From Salipaludibacillus aurantiacus (GTDB lineage: Bacteria; Bacillota; Bacilli; Bacillales; Salisediminibacteriaceae): 64,000 nt of DNA. Below the pieces are notes generated by a model. It was not told the origin of the DNA. It was given only the letters and a program-made list of their open reading frames with translations, and did not search any database. The stretch is taken from assembly GCF_900111295.1 (NCBI RefSeq), contig NZ_FOGT01000005.1, positions 1-64,000 on the forward strand, written 5' to 3'. This document shows positions 45,975 to 55,777 of this stretch, piece after piece; positions within the stretch are counted from its first letter, which is position 1; each line of letters begins with the position of its first letter. The position numbers were made by a program, and so were the translations under genes.

Positions 45975-48395
45975 GTGTTAGTTTCATATAAATGGCTGAA
46001 AGAATATGTTAACCTGGATGATTTAACACCGGCTGATGTTGCCGAAAAACTGACAAGAAGCGGGGTAGAAGTAGATGCTGTTCACTCGTTAAGTGAAGGC
46101 ATCACCAACCTTGTTGTCGGGAAAGTGATGACTTGTGAAAAGCATCCTCAAGCTGATAAATTGAATCTGTGCCAGGTAGATGTTGGAGAAAGTGATCCAG
46201 TGCAGATTGTCTGTGGAGCCAGTAACGTTGGAGAAGGGCAATTTGTAGCTGTAGCAAGAGTAGGTGCCCGCCTCCCTGGAGGAATGAAGATCAAACGGGC
46301 AAAACTTCGAGGAGAGGTTTCAGAAGGAATGATTTGCTCATTACAGGAACTGGGTTTTGAAGGGAAAGTCGTTCCAAAGAAATATAGTGAAGGCATCTTT
46401 AATTTTCCACAGGAAATGATTGCTGGGGAAGACGCAATGGCACCGCTTGGGCTGGATGATACCGTTCTCGAACTGGATCTAACTCCTAATCGTTCCGACT
46501 GCTTAAGTATGATAGGGGTAGCCTACGAAGTAGCAGCTATTCTGGGACGGGAGGTTAATGTTCCCGAGCCTGCCATTGTAGCCTCTAAAGAAAAAGCGAG
46601 CGATCACATTTCAGTTAAAGTCGAGGCTTCCGGGGATAACCCTTATTATGGGGCAAATGTTATAAAAGGACTTCAAATAAGCGAATCACCCCTTTGGCTG
46701 CAGACGGCGCTGATGGCAGCAGGAGTAAGGCCTGTTAATAACGTGGTGGACATCACTAATTATGTCCTTCTCGAGTACGGACAGCCCCTCCATGCTTTTG
46801 ACCTGGACAGGTTTGGGTCTGAGGAAGTCGTAGTCAGACGGGCGGCTGATGGAGAGAAAATAGTCACTCTGGACGATACAGAAAGAACACTTTCAGGCGA
46901 CCACCTTGTTATTACAAACGGGAATGACCCTGTAGCTCTTGCTGGTGTGATGGGAGGAGCGACTTCTGAAGTTGAGAATGGGTCTGTAAATATTTTACTG
47001 GAGGCCGCTTATTTCAGCCCTGCCTCTGTCAGGAAAGCTTCCCGTGACCTGGGATTGCGCAGTGACTCAAGCGTACGCTTCGAAAAAGGTGTTGATCCTA
47101 ACAGCGTAGCCGAAGCAGGAGCAAGGGCAGCTTCACTGATCCAACAGCTTTCCGGGGGAGAAATCCTTGAAGGCCCGGTGGAATTTGATGAGTTAAATAA
47201 GAATAAAAAAGAAGTAACGATTACTTTAAATAAAATTAACAGTGTCCTTGGCACGCATATGACTGCCGAAGAAGTATCTCAAATTTTTGATCAGCTTCAG
47301 TTTGGGATTGATGAGAAGGACGGCGAGTTTTCTGTGACAGTTCCTACAAGACGCCAGGATATCTCTATTGAAGCAGACCTTGTTGAAGAGGCAGCACGCC
47401 TTTACGGTTATGATAATATCCCGGTAACTTTGCCTAACACCCCTTCTACCCCGGGAGGTCTGACGGCTGAACAGCTGAAAAAAAGAAAAGCCCGCCGGTT
47501 TCTTGAAGGAGCAGGCATGCTTGAAGCGGTAAATTATTCATTAACAACAGCAGAAAAAGAAGCGTATTTTAAAGAAGAGTCTAAAAGCCGTGTGAAAGTT
47601 GCCTTACCTATGAGTGAAGAAAGAAGCGCTTTACGGACAACGCTGATTCCTCACTTGCTGGATGATTTGAGTTATAATAAAAACCGAAACATTTATAATG
47701 TGTCTCTTTATGAAATGGGGACTGTCTTCCATACAGAGGAAGAGACAGTAACCGTCCAGCCTGAAGAAAAAACATTTTTGGCCGGTGCGCTGATGGGATT
47801 ATGGCAGGAGCACAGCTGGCAAGGTGAGAAAAAACCTGCAGACTTTTTCGTATTAAAAGGAATTGTAGAAGGGCTTTTGAAAGAATTAAATATAACTGGA
47901 GAGATCCGTTTCGTACAGTCAGAAACAAGAGGCCTTCACCCTGGCCGAACTGCCTCTCTTTATATTGACGGAACCGAAGCCGGTGTTCTCGGGCAGCTTC
48001 ACCCTGCCACAGCGAAAGAGTGGTCGCTTCCTGAAACATATGTTTTTGAACTGGATCTCAGTACTCTTATGAGCTTCCCGGCAGAAGCTGTCCGTTATGA
48101 ACCGATCCCGCGCTATCCTGGGATGGACAGGGATATAGCTCTGGTAGTTGAGGAAGATATAAAAGCAGAAGAACTGGAAAAAGTAATTGTGGCCCATGGA
48201 GGCAGCCTTTTAAGTTCAGTGTCTGTTTTTGACTTATATCAAGGGGAAAACCTTGAACCTGGGAAAAAGTCTCTCGCGTTTTCTCTTCGGTACCAGAACC
48301 GTGAAAAAACGTTGACAGAGGAAGAAGTAACTGAAGTCCATACAAAAGTCCTTCAAGCGTTAGAAGAAAAACTTGGAGCCAAACTGCGTGCTTGA
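45975..48395 (+). CDS. pheT: Phenylalanyl-tRNA synthetase beta subunit
   Basis: An 806-residue subunit for tRNA binding and editing. In order it has an OB-type tRNA-binding domain (about 40-150, HPQADKLNLCQVD), B3/B4 editing domains (about 200-390), B5 (about 405-480), a core-like domain, and an FDX-ACB anticodon domain at the C-terminus (about 710-805, YPGMDRDIALVV). The start is GTG with AAGGAGG upstream. Confidence 0.97.
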   Translation: MLVSYKWLKEYVNLDDLTPADVAEKLTRSGVEVDAVHSLSEGITNLVVGKVMTCEKHPQADKLNLCQVDVGESDPVQIVCGASNVGEGQFVAVARVGARLPGGMKIKRAKLRGEVSEGMICSLQELGFEGKVVPKKYSEGIFNFPQEMIAGEDAMAPLGLDDTVLELDLTPNRSDCLSMIGVAYEVAAILGREVNVPEPAIVASKEKASDHISVKVEASGDNPYYGANVIKGLQISESPLWLQTALMAAGVRPVNNVVDITNYVLLEYGQPLHAFDLDRFGSEEVVVRRAADGEKIVTLDDTERTLSGDHLVITNGNDPVALAGVMGGATSEVENGSVNILLEAAYFSPASVRKASRDLGLRSDSSVRFEKGVDPNSVAEAGARAASLIQQLSGGEILEGPVEFDELNKNKKEVTITLNKINSVLGTHMTAEEVSQIFDQLQFGIDEKDGEFSVTVPTRRQDISIEADLVEEAARLYGYDNIPVTLPNTPSTPGGLTAEQLKKRKARRFLEGAGMLEAVNYSLTTAEKEAYFKEESKSRVKVALPMSEERSALRTTLIPHLLDDLSYNKNRNIYNVSLYEMGTVFHTEEETVTVQPEEKTFLAGALMGLWQEHSWQGEKKPADFFVLKGIVEGLLKELNITGEIRFVQSETRGLHPGRTASLYIDGTEAGVLGQLHPATAKEWSLPETYVFELDLSTLMSFPAEAVRYEPIPRYPGMDRDIALVVEEDIKAEELEKVIVAHGGSLLSSVSVFDLYQGENLEPGKKSLAFSLRYQNREKTLTEEEVTEVHTKVLQALEEKLGAKLRA

Positions 48396-48426
48396 TCCTT
48401 AAGAGCGGGGATAAAATTTTTAAGTC

Positions 48427-48488
48427 AAAAGAATAGAACCCTAAAGACATCGGGACAAATTAAGCGTATTTTGTCCCGATGTTCTTTT
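48427..48488 (+). repeat. Dispersed hairpin repeat, copy B (pheT terminator)
   Basis: The leader AAAAGAATAGAACCCTAAAG precedes a perfect 13-bp stem ACATCGGGACAAA/TTTGTCCCGATGT (48447-48459, 48470-48482) and a T-tail. Confidence 0.85.
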
Positions 48489-48638
48489 TGGTAAAAGTAG
48501 TGATTTCATTCTGACAGGCGCACGTTCTTTAAAGAGCTTGTTTTTAACTAATTTAAAATTCATGCTATAGGACGGTTGCAACGCTCACTCATTTTTACGA
48601 CAATAAAGAGAGAACCAGATTAAGGAAGGAACAGATAT

Positions 48639-49055
48639 ATGTTTAAAGTGACGTCTATTGTCAGAATGAAAGAGGAAAAGCCATTAGCGTGGAATGTGAT
48701 CTTCAAGGTGGATCACTCTGTTATGGAATATGCAACAGATATAGTATATGCGGCTAAAAGAAACATTTGGGTAGCCAATTCTTTTATTACACATGATTTG
48801 TCTTCCCTCATGGCTGTAAAACGGTGTGCTTTTTGTATGGAAGATAAAATAGCCTGCGGAGTGTTAAGCAGGGAACATCAGGAAGTAATGGATTCCATGG
48901 TGACAAATGAAGAGTTTCTGGAGAAGCTTAATTCTATTCTTCCTCACGTTAATGATTTACCTGAGACAGTGACCATTGAAGCGAGAAAGCCTGTCTGGGA
49001 TGAAATTCTGTATGAAAACTTTACACATAAGCTTTTATTAAAGAAAAGAGACTGA
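48639..49055 (+). CDS. Orphan protein of unknown function, 138 aa
   Basis: I do not recognise this protein. It has a good AAGGAAGG site. It is soluble with mixed strands and helices: strands MFKVTSIVRM and WNVIFKVDHS, a Cys pair C73-x2-C76 in KRCAFCMEDKIACG plus C83, and a helical end. It lies between pheT and rnhC, which are usually adjacent in bacilli, and is bracketed by two sibling hairpins (copies B and C). A weak extended -10 TGCTATAGG lies at 48563-48571. Confidence 0.8.
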   Translation: MFKVTSIVRMKEEKPLAWNVIFKVDHSVMEYATDIVYAAKRNIWVANSFITHDLSSLMAVKRCAFCMEDKIACGVLSREHQEVMDSMVTNEEFLEKLNSILPHVNDLPETVTIEARKPVWDEILYENFTHKLLLKKRD

Positions 49056-49056
49056 G

Positions 49057-49120
49057 AATGAGAAAAGAAACAAAAAGACATCGGAACACTATTTAAATGT
49101 GTTCCGATGTCTTTTTAATA
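49057..49120. repeat. Dispersed hairpin repeat, copy C (bidirectional terminator)
   Basis: GAGAAAAGAAACAAAAAGA leads into a stem AAAAGACATCGGAACAC/GTGTTCCGATGTCTTTT (49073-49089, 49100-49116; outer A/T pairs included). It has T-runs on both strands and lies between the convergent orphan gene and rnhC. Confidence 0.88.
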
Positions 49121-49156
49121 AAAATAATAATTTCAGTGTGGCATTTTATATGAACG

Positions 49157-50110
49157 CTAAAGTACCCGCTGAGTATTTGAGAAATGCCATTTCGTCACTT
49201 TATAGAGGGTGTCTTTCCCTTTGTTTAATAAGATCTGCTTCGCCGCTTTATCGACGTGAGGGCCTGCTCCTTTAGGGACAGGAGTATTTAATAGCTGTGA
49301 TATTTTATCCATCTCCTGTAAAAAAGAATACCGTGCGAGAATAGAAGCTGCTGCTACCGCAGGATGAAGCCCTTCAGCTTTAGTTGCAAAGTAAATAGGC
49401 TTTTCAGAGATCCATGCTTTTTTTTTAGCAGCCAGGTATTTAAAGTAACCATCCGGGGAAACAAACTGGTCTACTAAAACTCCTTCATAGTGGAGGCCCT
49501 TTTCTTTGCATTTTTCCATCACATTTTCAATCGCCTGGTGATGGAGAAGGGCTTTCATTTGTCCCTGGTTCATCCCTTGTTCCTGCATACGGTTATATTT
49601 TTCATTATTTAAAACGAGAAGGCTGTAAGTGCATTCTTTTAATAAACGAGGCGCAAGCTCTCTGATGGTTTCATCTTTAATCGTTTTTGAGTCGCGCACA
49701 CCCCAGCTGTCAATCGTGCTCATTTGCTCTTCTGTTAAATGGACGCATACGACAGTTACAGGTCCGAAATAATCCCCGGTTCCTGTTTCGTCACTTCCTA
49801 ATACGATTTTTTCTTCAATTTTATCCGGGGGATAATATGAATGATTGTCCACCCGGGCCGATCCTGTTTTTTTCACAGGTTTTTTTTTGTCAGTTTTTAC
49901 TCCTTCTTTACCTTTCCACTTGGCAGCTTCGGAGGGGGCGCCTTTTCCTTGAAAAAGGACTTTCCCAGATTGATAGGCGGTAATATTACAGTGGCCGGTT
50001 TTCGCAGCAAAAACCGCACCTTGCGGGGTTTTTTCCTTTAAGGAAGACATATAATGCTTCTTTAACATTGCCAGATCTTTTTTTTGAACTTTTAAAACTT
50101 CATAACTCAT
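49157..50110 (-). CDS. rnhC: Ribonuclease HIII
   Basis: Degrades RNA in RNA-DNA hybrids. The 317-residue protein has an N-terminal TBP-like substrate-binding domain (1-85) and an RNase H domain with the active site GSDETGTGDYFGP (D107, E108) and later VDQFVSPDGY and TKAEGLHPAVAAASILAR. It diverges from zapA, as rnhC does in bacilli. Confidence 0.96.
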   Translation of the reverse strand: MSYEVLKVQKKDLAMLKKHYMSSLKEKTPQGAVFAAKTGHCNITAYQSGKVLFQGKGAPSEAAKWKGKEGVKTDKKKPVKKTGSARVDNHSYYPPDKIEEKIVLGSDETGTGDYFGPVTVVCVHLTEEQMSTIDSWGVRDSKTIKDETIRELAPRLLKECTYSLLVLNNEKYNRMQEQGMNQGQMKALLHHQAIENVMEKCKEKGLHYEGVLVDQFVSPDGYFKYLAAKKKAWISEKPIYFATKAEGLHPAVAAASILARYSFLQEMDKISQLLNTPVPKGAGPHVDKAAKQILLNKGKDTLYKVTKWHFSNTQRVL

Positions 50111-50275
50111 AAACTGAGCCGCCTTTCCTGTATTCTTTAAAACAGTTCCTTAAACAGTATAGACAATATAATAGTAATTTTCATCTCTAACAAGGAAATA
50201 ACATTTATATTTTCATCCACGATGTGACATGTTATGATATAAATTAGGATTTCTATGACGAACGGGGGCTTATTG

Positions 50276-50512
50276 GTGGGAGAAGAAGAAAAAAAACGTC
50301 GAACAGAAGTGACGATTTATAACCAGCAATATACCATCGTCGGTGAAGAGAGTTCAGAGCAGGTCAGAGCCATTGCTGAACTCATTGATGGGAAAATGAA
50401 AGAGTTGAAAGAACATAATCCGTATTTGGATTCTACCAAATTAGCTGTTCTAACAGCAGTAAATATTGGTAATGATTATTTAAATGTTCTAAAAAAAATG
50501 GAAGAAGAATAG
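50276..50512 (+). CDS. zapA: Cell division protein ZapA
   Basis: Bundles FtsZ at the division site. The 78-residue protein matches ZapA: TVTIYNQQYTIVG-like start (EVTIYNQQYTIVGEES), then NPYLDSTKLAVLTAVNIGNDYL. I chose the GTG at 50276, 7 nt after GGGGG; the ATG at 50255 has no site. It is followed closely by cvpA. Confidence 0.9.
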   Translation: MGEEEKKRRTEVTIYNQQYTIVGEESSEQVRAIAELIDGKMKELKEHNPYLDSTKLAVLTAVNIGNDYLNVLKKMEEE

Positions 50513-50530
50513 AAAGATGAGGACTTAAAG

Positions 50531-51073
50531 ATGCTCAGTTTGTTTTTGTTTATAATATTAGTTATCAGTTTTTCTGTCGGTTTCCGCCGGGGATTTATTC
50601 TGCAGTTAATGCATCTTCTGGGCCTGGTGGTTTCTTTTATCGTAGCTTATCTCTATTACGAGGATGTCGCACATTATATAAGACTGTGGGTGCCATTCCC
50701 GCAATTCGGTGAAGGAGAGGAACTTAACCTTCTCGTTGATTCGTTTAGCATGGAAATGGTTTACTATAACGGGATTGCTTTCGCACTTATATTTTTCCTG
50801 ACTAAGATTGTTATGCAGATCATTGCGTCGTTATTTGATTTTGTGGCTCACATTCCGGTCCTGAGCTTTATTAATGGATGGCTCGGGGGGCTGCTCGGAT
50901 TTCTTGAAGGACTTGTGATGATTACTATTCTCTTGCATATAGCAGCATTAGTTCAAGTGGATGTCGTTCAGGCTGCACTCCAAAATTCTACTTTTGCGCA
51001 AATGATTTTTGAATACACTCCTATCATTTCAAATGAGTTGAAAGAATTGTGGATAGAAGGAAGAAATAATTAA
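50531..51073 (+). CDS. yshB: CvpA family membrane protein (YshB)
   Basis: A 180-residue protein with four membrane helices and the CvpA start LVISFSVGFRRGFILQLMHL with GWLGGLLGFLEGLV later. E. coli CvpA affects colicin V production and envelope stress; the role in bacilli is unknown. It lies 18 nt after zapA. A terminator follows. Confidence 0.9.
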   Translation: MLSLFLFIILVISFSVGFRRGFILQLMHLLGLVVSFIVAYLYYEDVAHYIRLWVPFPQFGEGEELNLLVDSFSMEMVYYNGIAFALIFFLTKIVMQIIASLFDFVAHIPVLSFINGWLGGLLGFLEGLVMITILLHIAALVQVDVVQAALQNSTFAQMIFEYTPIISNELKELWIEGRNN

Positions 51074-51101
51074 CTTCCCGTCATGGACGGGAGGTTTTTC
51101 T
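51072..51101 (+). terminator. cvpA terminator
   Basis: AACTTCCCGTC/GACGGGAGGTT with an ATG loop, then TTTTTC. It begins at the stop codon. Confidence 0.88.
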
Positions 51102-51221
51102 TTTAAAGAAAGGAAGAAGCCATGTCACTTTAACTCCTTCTGCTTGCAGATAAGCAGACGAATTGGCTATGATGAAGAAGGAAAAAAGCGATTGGAAGAA
51201 AAACTCAGCGAGGTGAATAGC

Positions 51222-52943
51222 ATGAGTCAAATGAATAAAAAAGATGTTTTGAACGCATTGGAACGTATAGCTGTCTATTTAGAGATTAAAGGAGAAAATG
51301 CTTTCCGCGTCTCTGCTTACCGTAAAGCCGCACAGGCTCTGGAACGGGATGAAAGGCCGCTTTCTGAAATTGAAGATCCATCAAAACTTAAAGGTATCGG
51401 TAAAGGGACAGCTGGTATAATAAACGACTTACTCGAAGAAGGTGAAACCTCTCTGCTTAAAGAGCTGGAAAAAGAGATTCCAGATGGACTGCTCCCATTA
51501 CTCAAACTTCCGGGATTAGGCGGTAAGAAAATCGGAAAGCTTTACCAGCAATTAGAAGTAACCGACGCCGGGACCTTAAGGAAGGCTTGTGAAGCAGGCC
51601 AAGTTCAAGAGCTGGACGGGTTTGGAAAAAAAACTGAACAGAAGATCCTCGAAGCTTTGGAAGAACTCGGAAAACGCCCGGACAGACTGGCCCTCGCTCA
51701 AGTGTTGCCTGCCGCCTTCGACTTGAGGCAACGTTTAGCCAGTATAGATGAAATTGAAAGATTTGAATTAGCAGGCAGTTTTCGCCGGGGGAGAGAAACG
51801 GTAAAAGACCTCGATTTTATTATTTCCACTGAAGATCCAAAGACTGTTGGTAAAAGGCTCGTTTCCATGGATCACATTACAGAAATTATCGGACATGGAG
51901 ATACGAAAGTGAGTCTGGAACTTCAATACGGAGATATCATCGTGCCTGTTGATTTCAGAATGGTTAAAGACGAATCATTTGCAACAACGCTCCATCATTT
52001 CACCGGTTCAAAAGATCATAATGTCCTTATGCGCCAGCTTGCTAAGGAACGTGATGAAAAAATCAGTGAATATGGTGTAGAAGAGGATACGGGGACCGAG
52101 CATCATTTTTCTACAGAGGAAGAATTTTTTGCCCACTTTGGTTTGCCGTATATTCCGCCGGAACTGCGGGAAGGAATGGATGAGCTGGAGCGTTACGATG
52201 AGAAGTATGAGCTAATCGAACAAGATGACATCCGTGCTGATCTCCATATGCATACGACCTGGAGCGATGGTGCCCAGTCGATTAAAGAAATGGTAAACGT
52301 CTGCAGAGATAAAGGCTATGATTATATGGCGATTACAGACCACTCGGAGTATTTAAAAGTTGCCAATGGCCTGACAGCAGAAAGGTTGAAACGACAGCAT
52401 GAGGAAATTCGTGAACTGAATGAGTCTATGAAAGATTTCACTATTTTTACAGGCGTGGAAATGGATATTTTACCTGATGGCACCTTGGATTATCCTGATG
52501 AGGTACTAAAAGAAGTCGATTTTGTCATTGCATCCATTCACTCCTCTTTTCAACAGAGTGAGAGAAAAATTATGGACAGGCTCGAAAATGCCTGCCGCAA
52601 TCCCCATGTTGCCATGATAGCCCATCCTACAGGGAGGCTGATTGGACGCCGTAAAGGTTATCCTGTAGATATGGAACGGTTACTGGAGGTGGCAAAGGAA
52701 ACAGGTACAATTCTGGAACTGAATGCCAACCCTCATCGTCTTGATTTATCTGCAGAATGGCTGAAAAAGGCTCAGGATAAAGGCGTGAAACTAAGTATAA
52801 ATACCGACGCCCACAGGTTTGATATGCTCGACTACATGACACTCGGGATAAAAACCGGAAGAAGAGGCTGGTTGAAACAAGAAACAGTTGTTAATACGTG
52901 GCCGGCTGACCGTTTTAAAAAACTTATTTGGAAAAACAGATAG
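51222..52943 (+). CDS. polX: DNA polymerase/3'-5' exonuclease PolX
   Basis: A family X repair polymerase joined to a PHP nuclease, 573 residues. The N-terminal helix-hairpin-helix region has GIGKGTAGII and LPGLGGKKIGKLY; the polymerase active site has KDLDFIIST and VPVDFRMV; the PHP domain starts near residue 340 with ADLHMHTTWSDGA and has AITDHSEYLKVANGL and NTDAH. The ATG at 51222 follows AGGTG at 6 nt; the ATG at 51231 is a weaker option. Confidence 0.95.
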   Translation: MSQMNKKDVLNALERIAVYLEIKGENAFRVSAYRKAAQALERDERPLSEIEDPSKLKGIGKGTAGIINDLLEEGETSLLKELEKEIPDGLLPLLKLPGLGGKKIGKLYQQLEVTDAGTLRKACEAGQVQELDGFGKKTEQKILEALEELGKRPDRLALAQVLPAAFDLRQRLASIDEIERFELAGSFRRGRETVKDLDFIISTEDPKTVGKRLVSMDHITEIIGHGDTKVSLELQYGDIIVPVDFRMVKDESFATTLHHFTGSKDHNVLMRQLAKERDEKISEYGVEEDTGTEHHFSTEEEFFAHFGLPYIPPELREGMDELERYDEKYELIEQDDIRADLHMHTTWSDGAQSIKEMVNVCRDKGYDYMAITDHSEYLKVANGLTAERLKRQHEEIRELNESMKDFTIFTGVEMDILPDGTLDYPDEVLKEVDFVIASIHSSFQQSERKIMDRLENACRNPHVAMIAHPTGRLIGRRKGYPVDMERLLEVAKETGTILELNANPHRLDLSAEWLKKAQDKGVKLSINTDAHRFDMLDYMTLGIKTGRRGWLKQETVVNTWPADRFKKLIWKNR

Positions 52944-52963
52944 AAAGCAGGAGGTGCGCCCCA

Positions 52964-55327
52964 GTGATCGAAAGGGTTTGCCGTATATTAGAATACGATA
53001 AAATGAAAGACCAGCTGATTCAATTTGCCAGTTCTTCGTTAGGGAAACAACGGGTAAAAGATTTACAGCCGTCTTTCAACTTTGAATATATAAAAGAAGC
53101 TCAGCAAAGGACCTACGAAGGGGCTAAAGTCATCCGGCTGAAAGGGCAGGCCCCCCTTGGAGGCATTAGGGATATCCGTGCTTCGATTAAACGCTCGGAA
53201 ATCGGAGGCTTGCTGAATGAAAAAGAATTACTGGATATTTCCTCAACCATTTATGGGAGCCGCCGGTTCAAAAGTTTTGTGGAATCTCTGATAGAAGATG
53301 AGATCGAACTCACGATCCTTCCTGATTTAGTCAGCGGAATCGTTCCGCTTACTGACCTGGAACGGGAAATTAACCAGGCTATAGATGAGAATGGCGGTGT
53401 TTTGGATTCAGCAAGTGCTGCTCTAAGGTCAATCCGGCAGCAAATCCGTTCCCACGAATCAGGTATCCGTTCCAAACTGGAAAGCATCACCCGCTCTTCA
53501 AACGGAAGAAAAATGCTTTCAGATGCCATTATTACTATTAGAAATGAACGTTATGTAATTCCTGTAAAGTCGGAGTACCGCAGCCATTTTGGAGGAATGG
53601 TACATGACCAGTCTGCTTCGGGAGCTACTTTGTTTGTGGAACCTGAAGCGGTCGTTCAGCTGAATAATCAGCTGAGAGAAGCGAAAGTGAAAGAAAAACA
53701 GGAGATTCAGCGTATTCTTCAGGAGCTCTCAGCCAGAATCAGCGAGCATGTTGAAGAGCTGGCAGATATAGTCGCCATTATGAGCGAAGTGGACTTTATT
53801 TTTGCTAAAGCGTTTTACAGCGACTCAATTAAAGGAATCCAGCCAAAGTTAAACGAAGGCGGATTTATTAAAATGACGAAAGCCCGTCATCCTCTTATTC
53901 CAAACGATGAAATAGTACCAATTGATGTAGAGCTCGGAGGGGACTTTTCTTCCTTAGTCATTACAGGACCGAACACAGGGGGAAAAACGGTGACTCTAAA
54001 AACAGTCGGACTGTTAACACTTATGGCCCAGTCTGGTCTGCAAATTCCTTGTGAAGAAGGATCATCGGCTGCCGTGTTCCAAAAAATATTTGCGGATATC
54101 GGGGATGAACAGTCTATTGAACAGAGTTTAAGTACATTTTCTTCTCACATGACAAACATTGTGCAAATTATGAATGAGGTAGATTTTCAGTCTCTTGTCC
54201 TCTTTGACGAATTAGGAGCCGGGACAGACCCTACAGAAGGGGCTGCACTTGCCATCTCAATTCTCGATCATGTCTATAATGTGGGAGCTAAAGTGATTGC
54301 TACCACTCATTACAGTGAACTAAAAGGATATGCTTATAATCGGGAAGGCGTTATGAATGCAAGCGTAGAATTTGATGTGGAAACTTTAAGGCCGACCTAC
54401 CGTCTGTTAATAGGGATCCCGGGACGAAGTAATGCATTCGCCATCAGCAGGCGGCTTGGCTTAACTGATAAGATTATCGAGGAAGCGAAGAGCCATATAA
54501 CAGCTGACTCAAATAAAATGGAACAAATGATTTCATCACTTGAGGACAGCAGGAAGAAAGCTGAGAGAGATGTCAGCGAAGCAGAAGAACTTCGGCTTGA
54601 TGCCGAAAGGCTTCACAGTGAGCTCGCAGCCGAAATGGAAAAGCTGGAAGAAGAGAAACAAAAGGTCCTTCAATCTGCAGAAGATAAAGCTGCAAATTCA
54701 GTCAGAAAAGCAAAAGAGGAAGCTGAACAGATCATTGCAGAGCTTCGGGAAATTCAAAAAAATAACCCTAATATTAAAGACCATGAGCTGATAAATGCTA
54801 AAAAACGCCTGGAAAAAGCTGAACCAAACCTTGCAGGCACCAGGAAAAAGCCTGCCCCAAGAAGGGAAAAGCCAAAAGTAGACAAACTTATTCCAGGGGA
54901 TGAAGTGAAAGTGGTCAGCCTTGACCAGAAAGGCTATATTGCAGAAAAAGTTAATGATAAAGAATACTATGTACAGCTTGGTATGATGAAAATGAAAGTG
55001 AAGAAAGATGACCTTCTCTATATCAACCGCCCTAAAGCAGTAGAAACAAAACCTTTGGCTGCTGTCCGCGGAAAAGAAGCACATGTAAAAACAGAACTGG
55101 ATTTGCGCGGGGAACGGTATGAAAATGCTATGATGGACGTGGAAAAGTATTTAGATGACGCTGTACTGGCCGGGTACCATCAAGTGTCCATTATTCATGG
55201 TAAAGGAACAGGGGCGTTAAGAAAAGGCGTACAGGAGCTGTTGAAAAACCATCGGAATGTTCAGGAAACGCGTATGGGGACCCAGGGAGAAGGCGGGTCT
55301 GGCGTAACGGTTGTGTCACTTAAATAA
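52964..55327 (+). CDS. mutS2: MutS2 (endonuclease/ribosome-rescue ATPase)
   Basis: A 787-residue MutS-like ATPase without the mismatch-binding domain. It has a lever/clamp region, Walker A ITGPNTGGKT (about 332-341), Walker B LVLFDELGAGTDP, a long coiled coil (about 520-630), a KOW-like patch (PGDEVKV) and a C-terminal Smr domain (LDLRGERYENAM and SIIHGKGTGALRKGV). MutS2 is reported to split collided ribosomes. The GTG at 52964 lies 7 nt after AGGAGGTG. Confidence 0.95.
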   Translation: MIERVCRILEYDKMKDQLIQFASSSLGKQRVKDLQPSFNFEYIKEAQQRTYEGAKVIRLKGQAPLGGIRDIRASIKRSEIGGLLNEKELLDISSTIYGSRRFKSFVESLIEDEIELTILPDLVSGIVPLTDLEREINQAIDENGGVLDSASAALRSIRQQIRSHESGIRSKLESITRSSNGRKMLSDAIITIRNERYVIPVKSEYRSHFGGMVHDQSASGATLFVEPEAVVQLNNQLREAKVKEKQEIQRILQELSARISEHVEELADIVAIMSEVDFIFAKAFYSDSIKGIQPKLNEGGFIKMTKARHPLIPNDEIVPIDVELGGDFSSLVITGPNTGGKTVTLKTVGLLTLMAQSGLQIPCEEGSSAAVFQKIFADIGDEQSIEQSLSTFSSHMTNIVQIMNEVDFQSLVLFDELGAGTDPTEGAALAISILDHVYNVGAKVIATTHYSELKGYAYNREGVMNASVEFDVETLRPTYRLLIGIPGRSNAFAISRRLGLTDKIIEEAKSHITADSNKMEQMISSLEDSRKKAERDVSEAEELRLDAERLHSELAAEMEKLEEEKQKVLQSAEDKAANSVRKAKEEAEQIIAELREIQKNNPNIKDHELINAKKRLEKAEPNLAGTRKKPAPRREKPKVDKLIPGDEVKVVSLDQKGYIAEKVNDKEYYVQLGMMKMKVKKDDLLYINRPKAVETKPLAAVRGKEAHVKTELDLRGERYENAMMDVEKYLDDAVLAGYHQVSIIHGKGTGALRKGVQELLKNHRNVQETRMGTQGEGGSGVTVVSLK

Positions 55328-55344
55328 TCCAGGAGGACTTCAGC

Positions 55345-55752
55345 ATGGAAGCCATCTTTACACATGACTATATTTATACGGCCGGTGTCTACAGCATCGT
55401 GGTCCTTAGTATCATTCTCTCTCTGGCCATTTTTGAGTGGGTGACACAATACGGGACCTGGCAGGAAATCAGACGGGGCAACTTGGCTGTAGCGCTGGCG
55501 ACAGGCGGAAAAGTGTTCGGTATAGCCAATGTTTTCCGCCATTCAATTATGGCAAATGATACAGTTCTGGCTATGCTTGGATGGGGAGCCTTCGGTTTTA
55601 TACTCTTGTTATTTGTATATTTTATTTACGAGTTCTTATCTCCCGGGTTTAAAGTTGACGAAGAATTAAAAAACGATAACCGGGCAGTAGGTCTATTATC
55701 ATTTGTTTTATCGGTCTCTCTCTCCTATGTGATAGGTGCCAGTATAGACTGA
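55345..55752 (+). CDS. yshE: DUF350 membrane protein YshE
   Basis: A 135-residue protein with four membrane helices and the DUF350 stretches WQEIRRGNLAVALATGGKVFGIANVF and LSVSLSYVIGASI. (First stretch shown in parts: WQEIRRGNLAVAL, ATGGKVFGIANVF.) It follows mutS2 after 17 nt with AGGAGG, as yshE does in B. subtilis. The function is unknown. Confidence 0.9.
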   Translation: MEAIFTHDYIYTAGVYSIVVLSIILSLAIFEWVTQYGTWQEIRRGNLAVALATGGKVFGIANVFRHSIMANDTVLAMLGWGAFGFILLLFVYFIYEFLSPGFKVDEELKNDNRAVGLLSFVLSVSLSYVIGASID

Positions 55753-55777
55753 TCTCTGAATTAAAGGGGTATATTTA

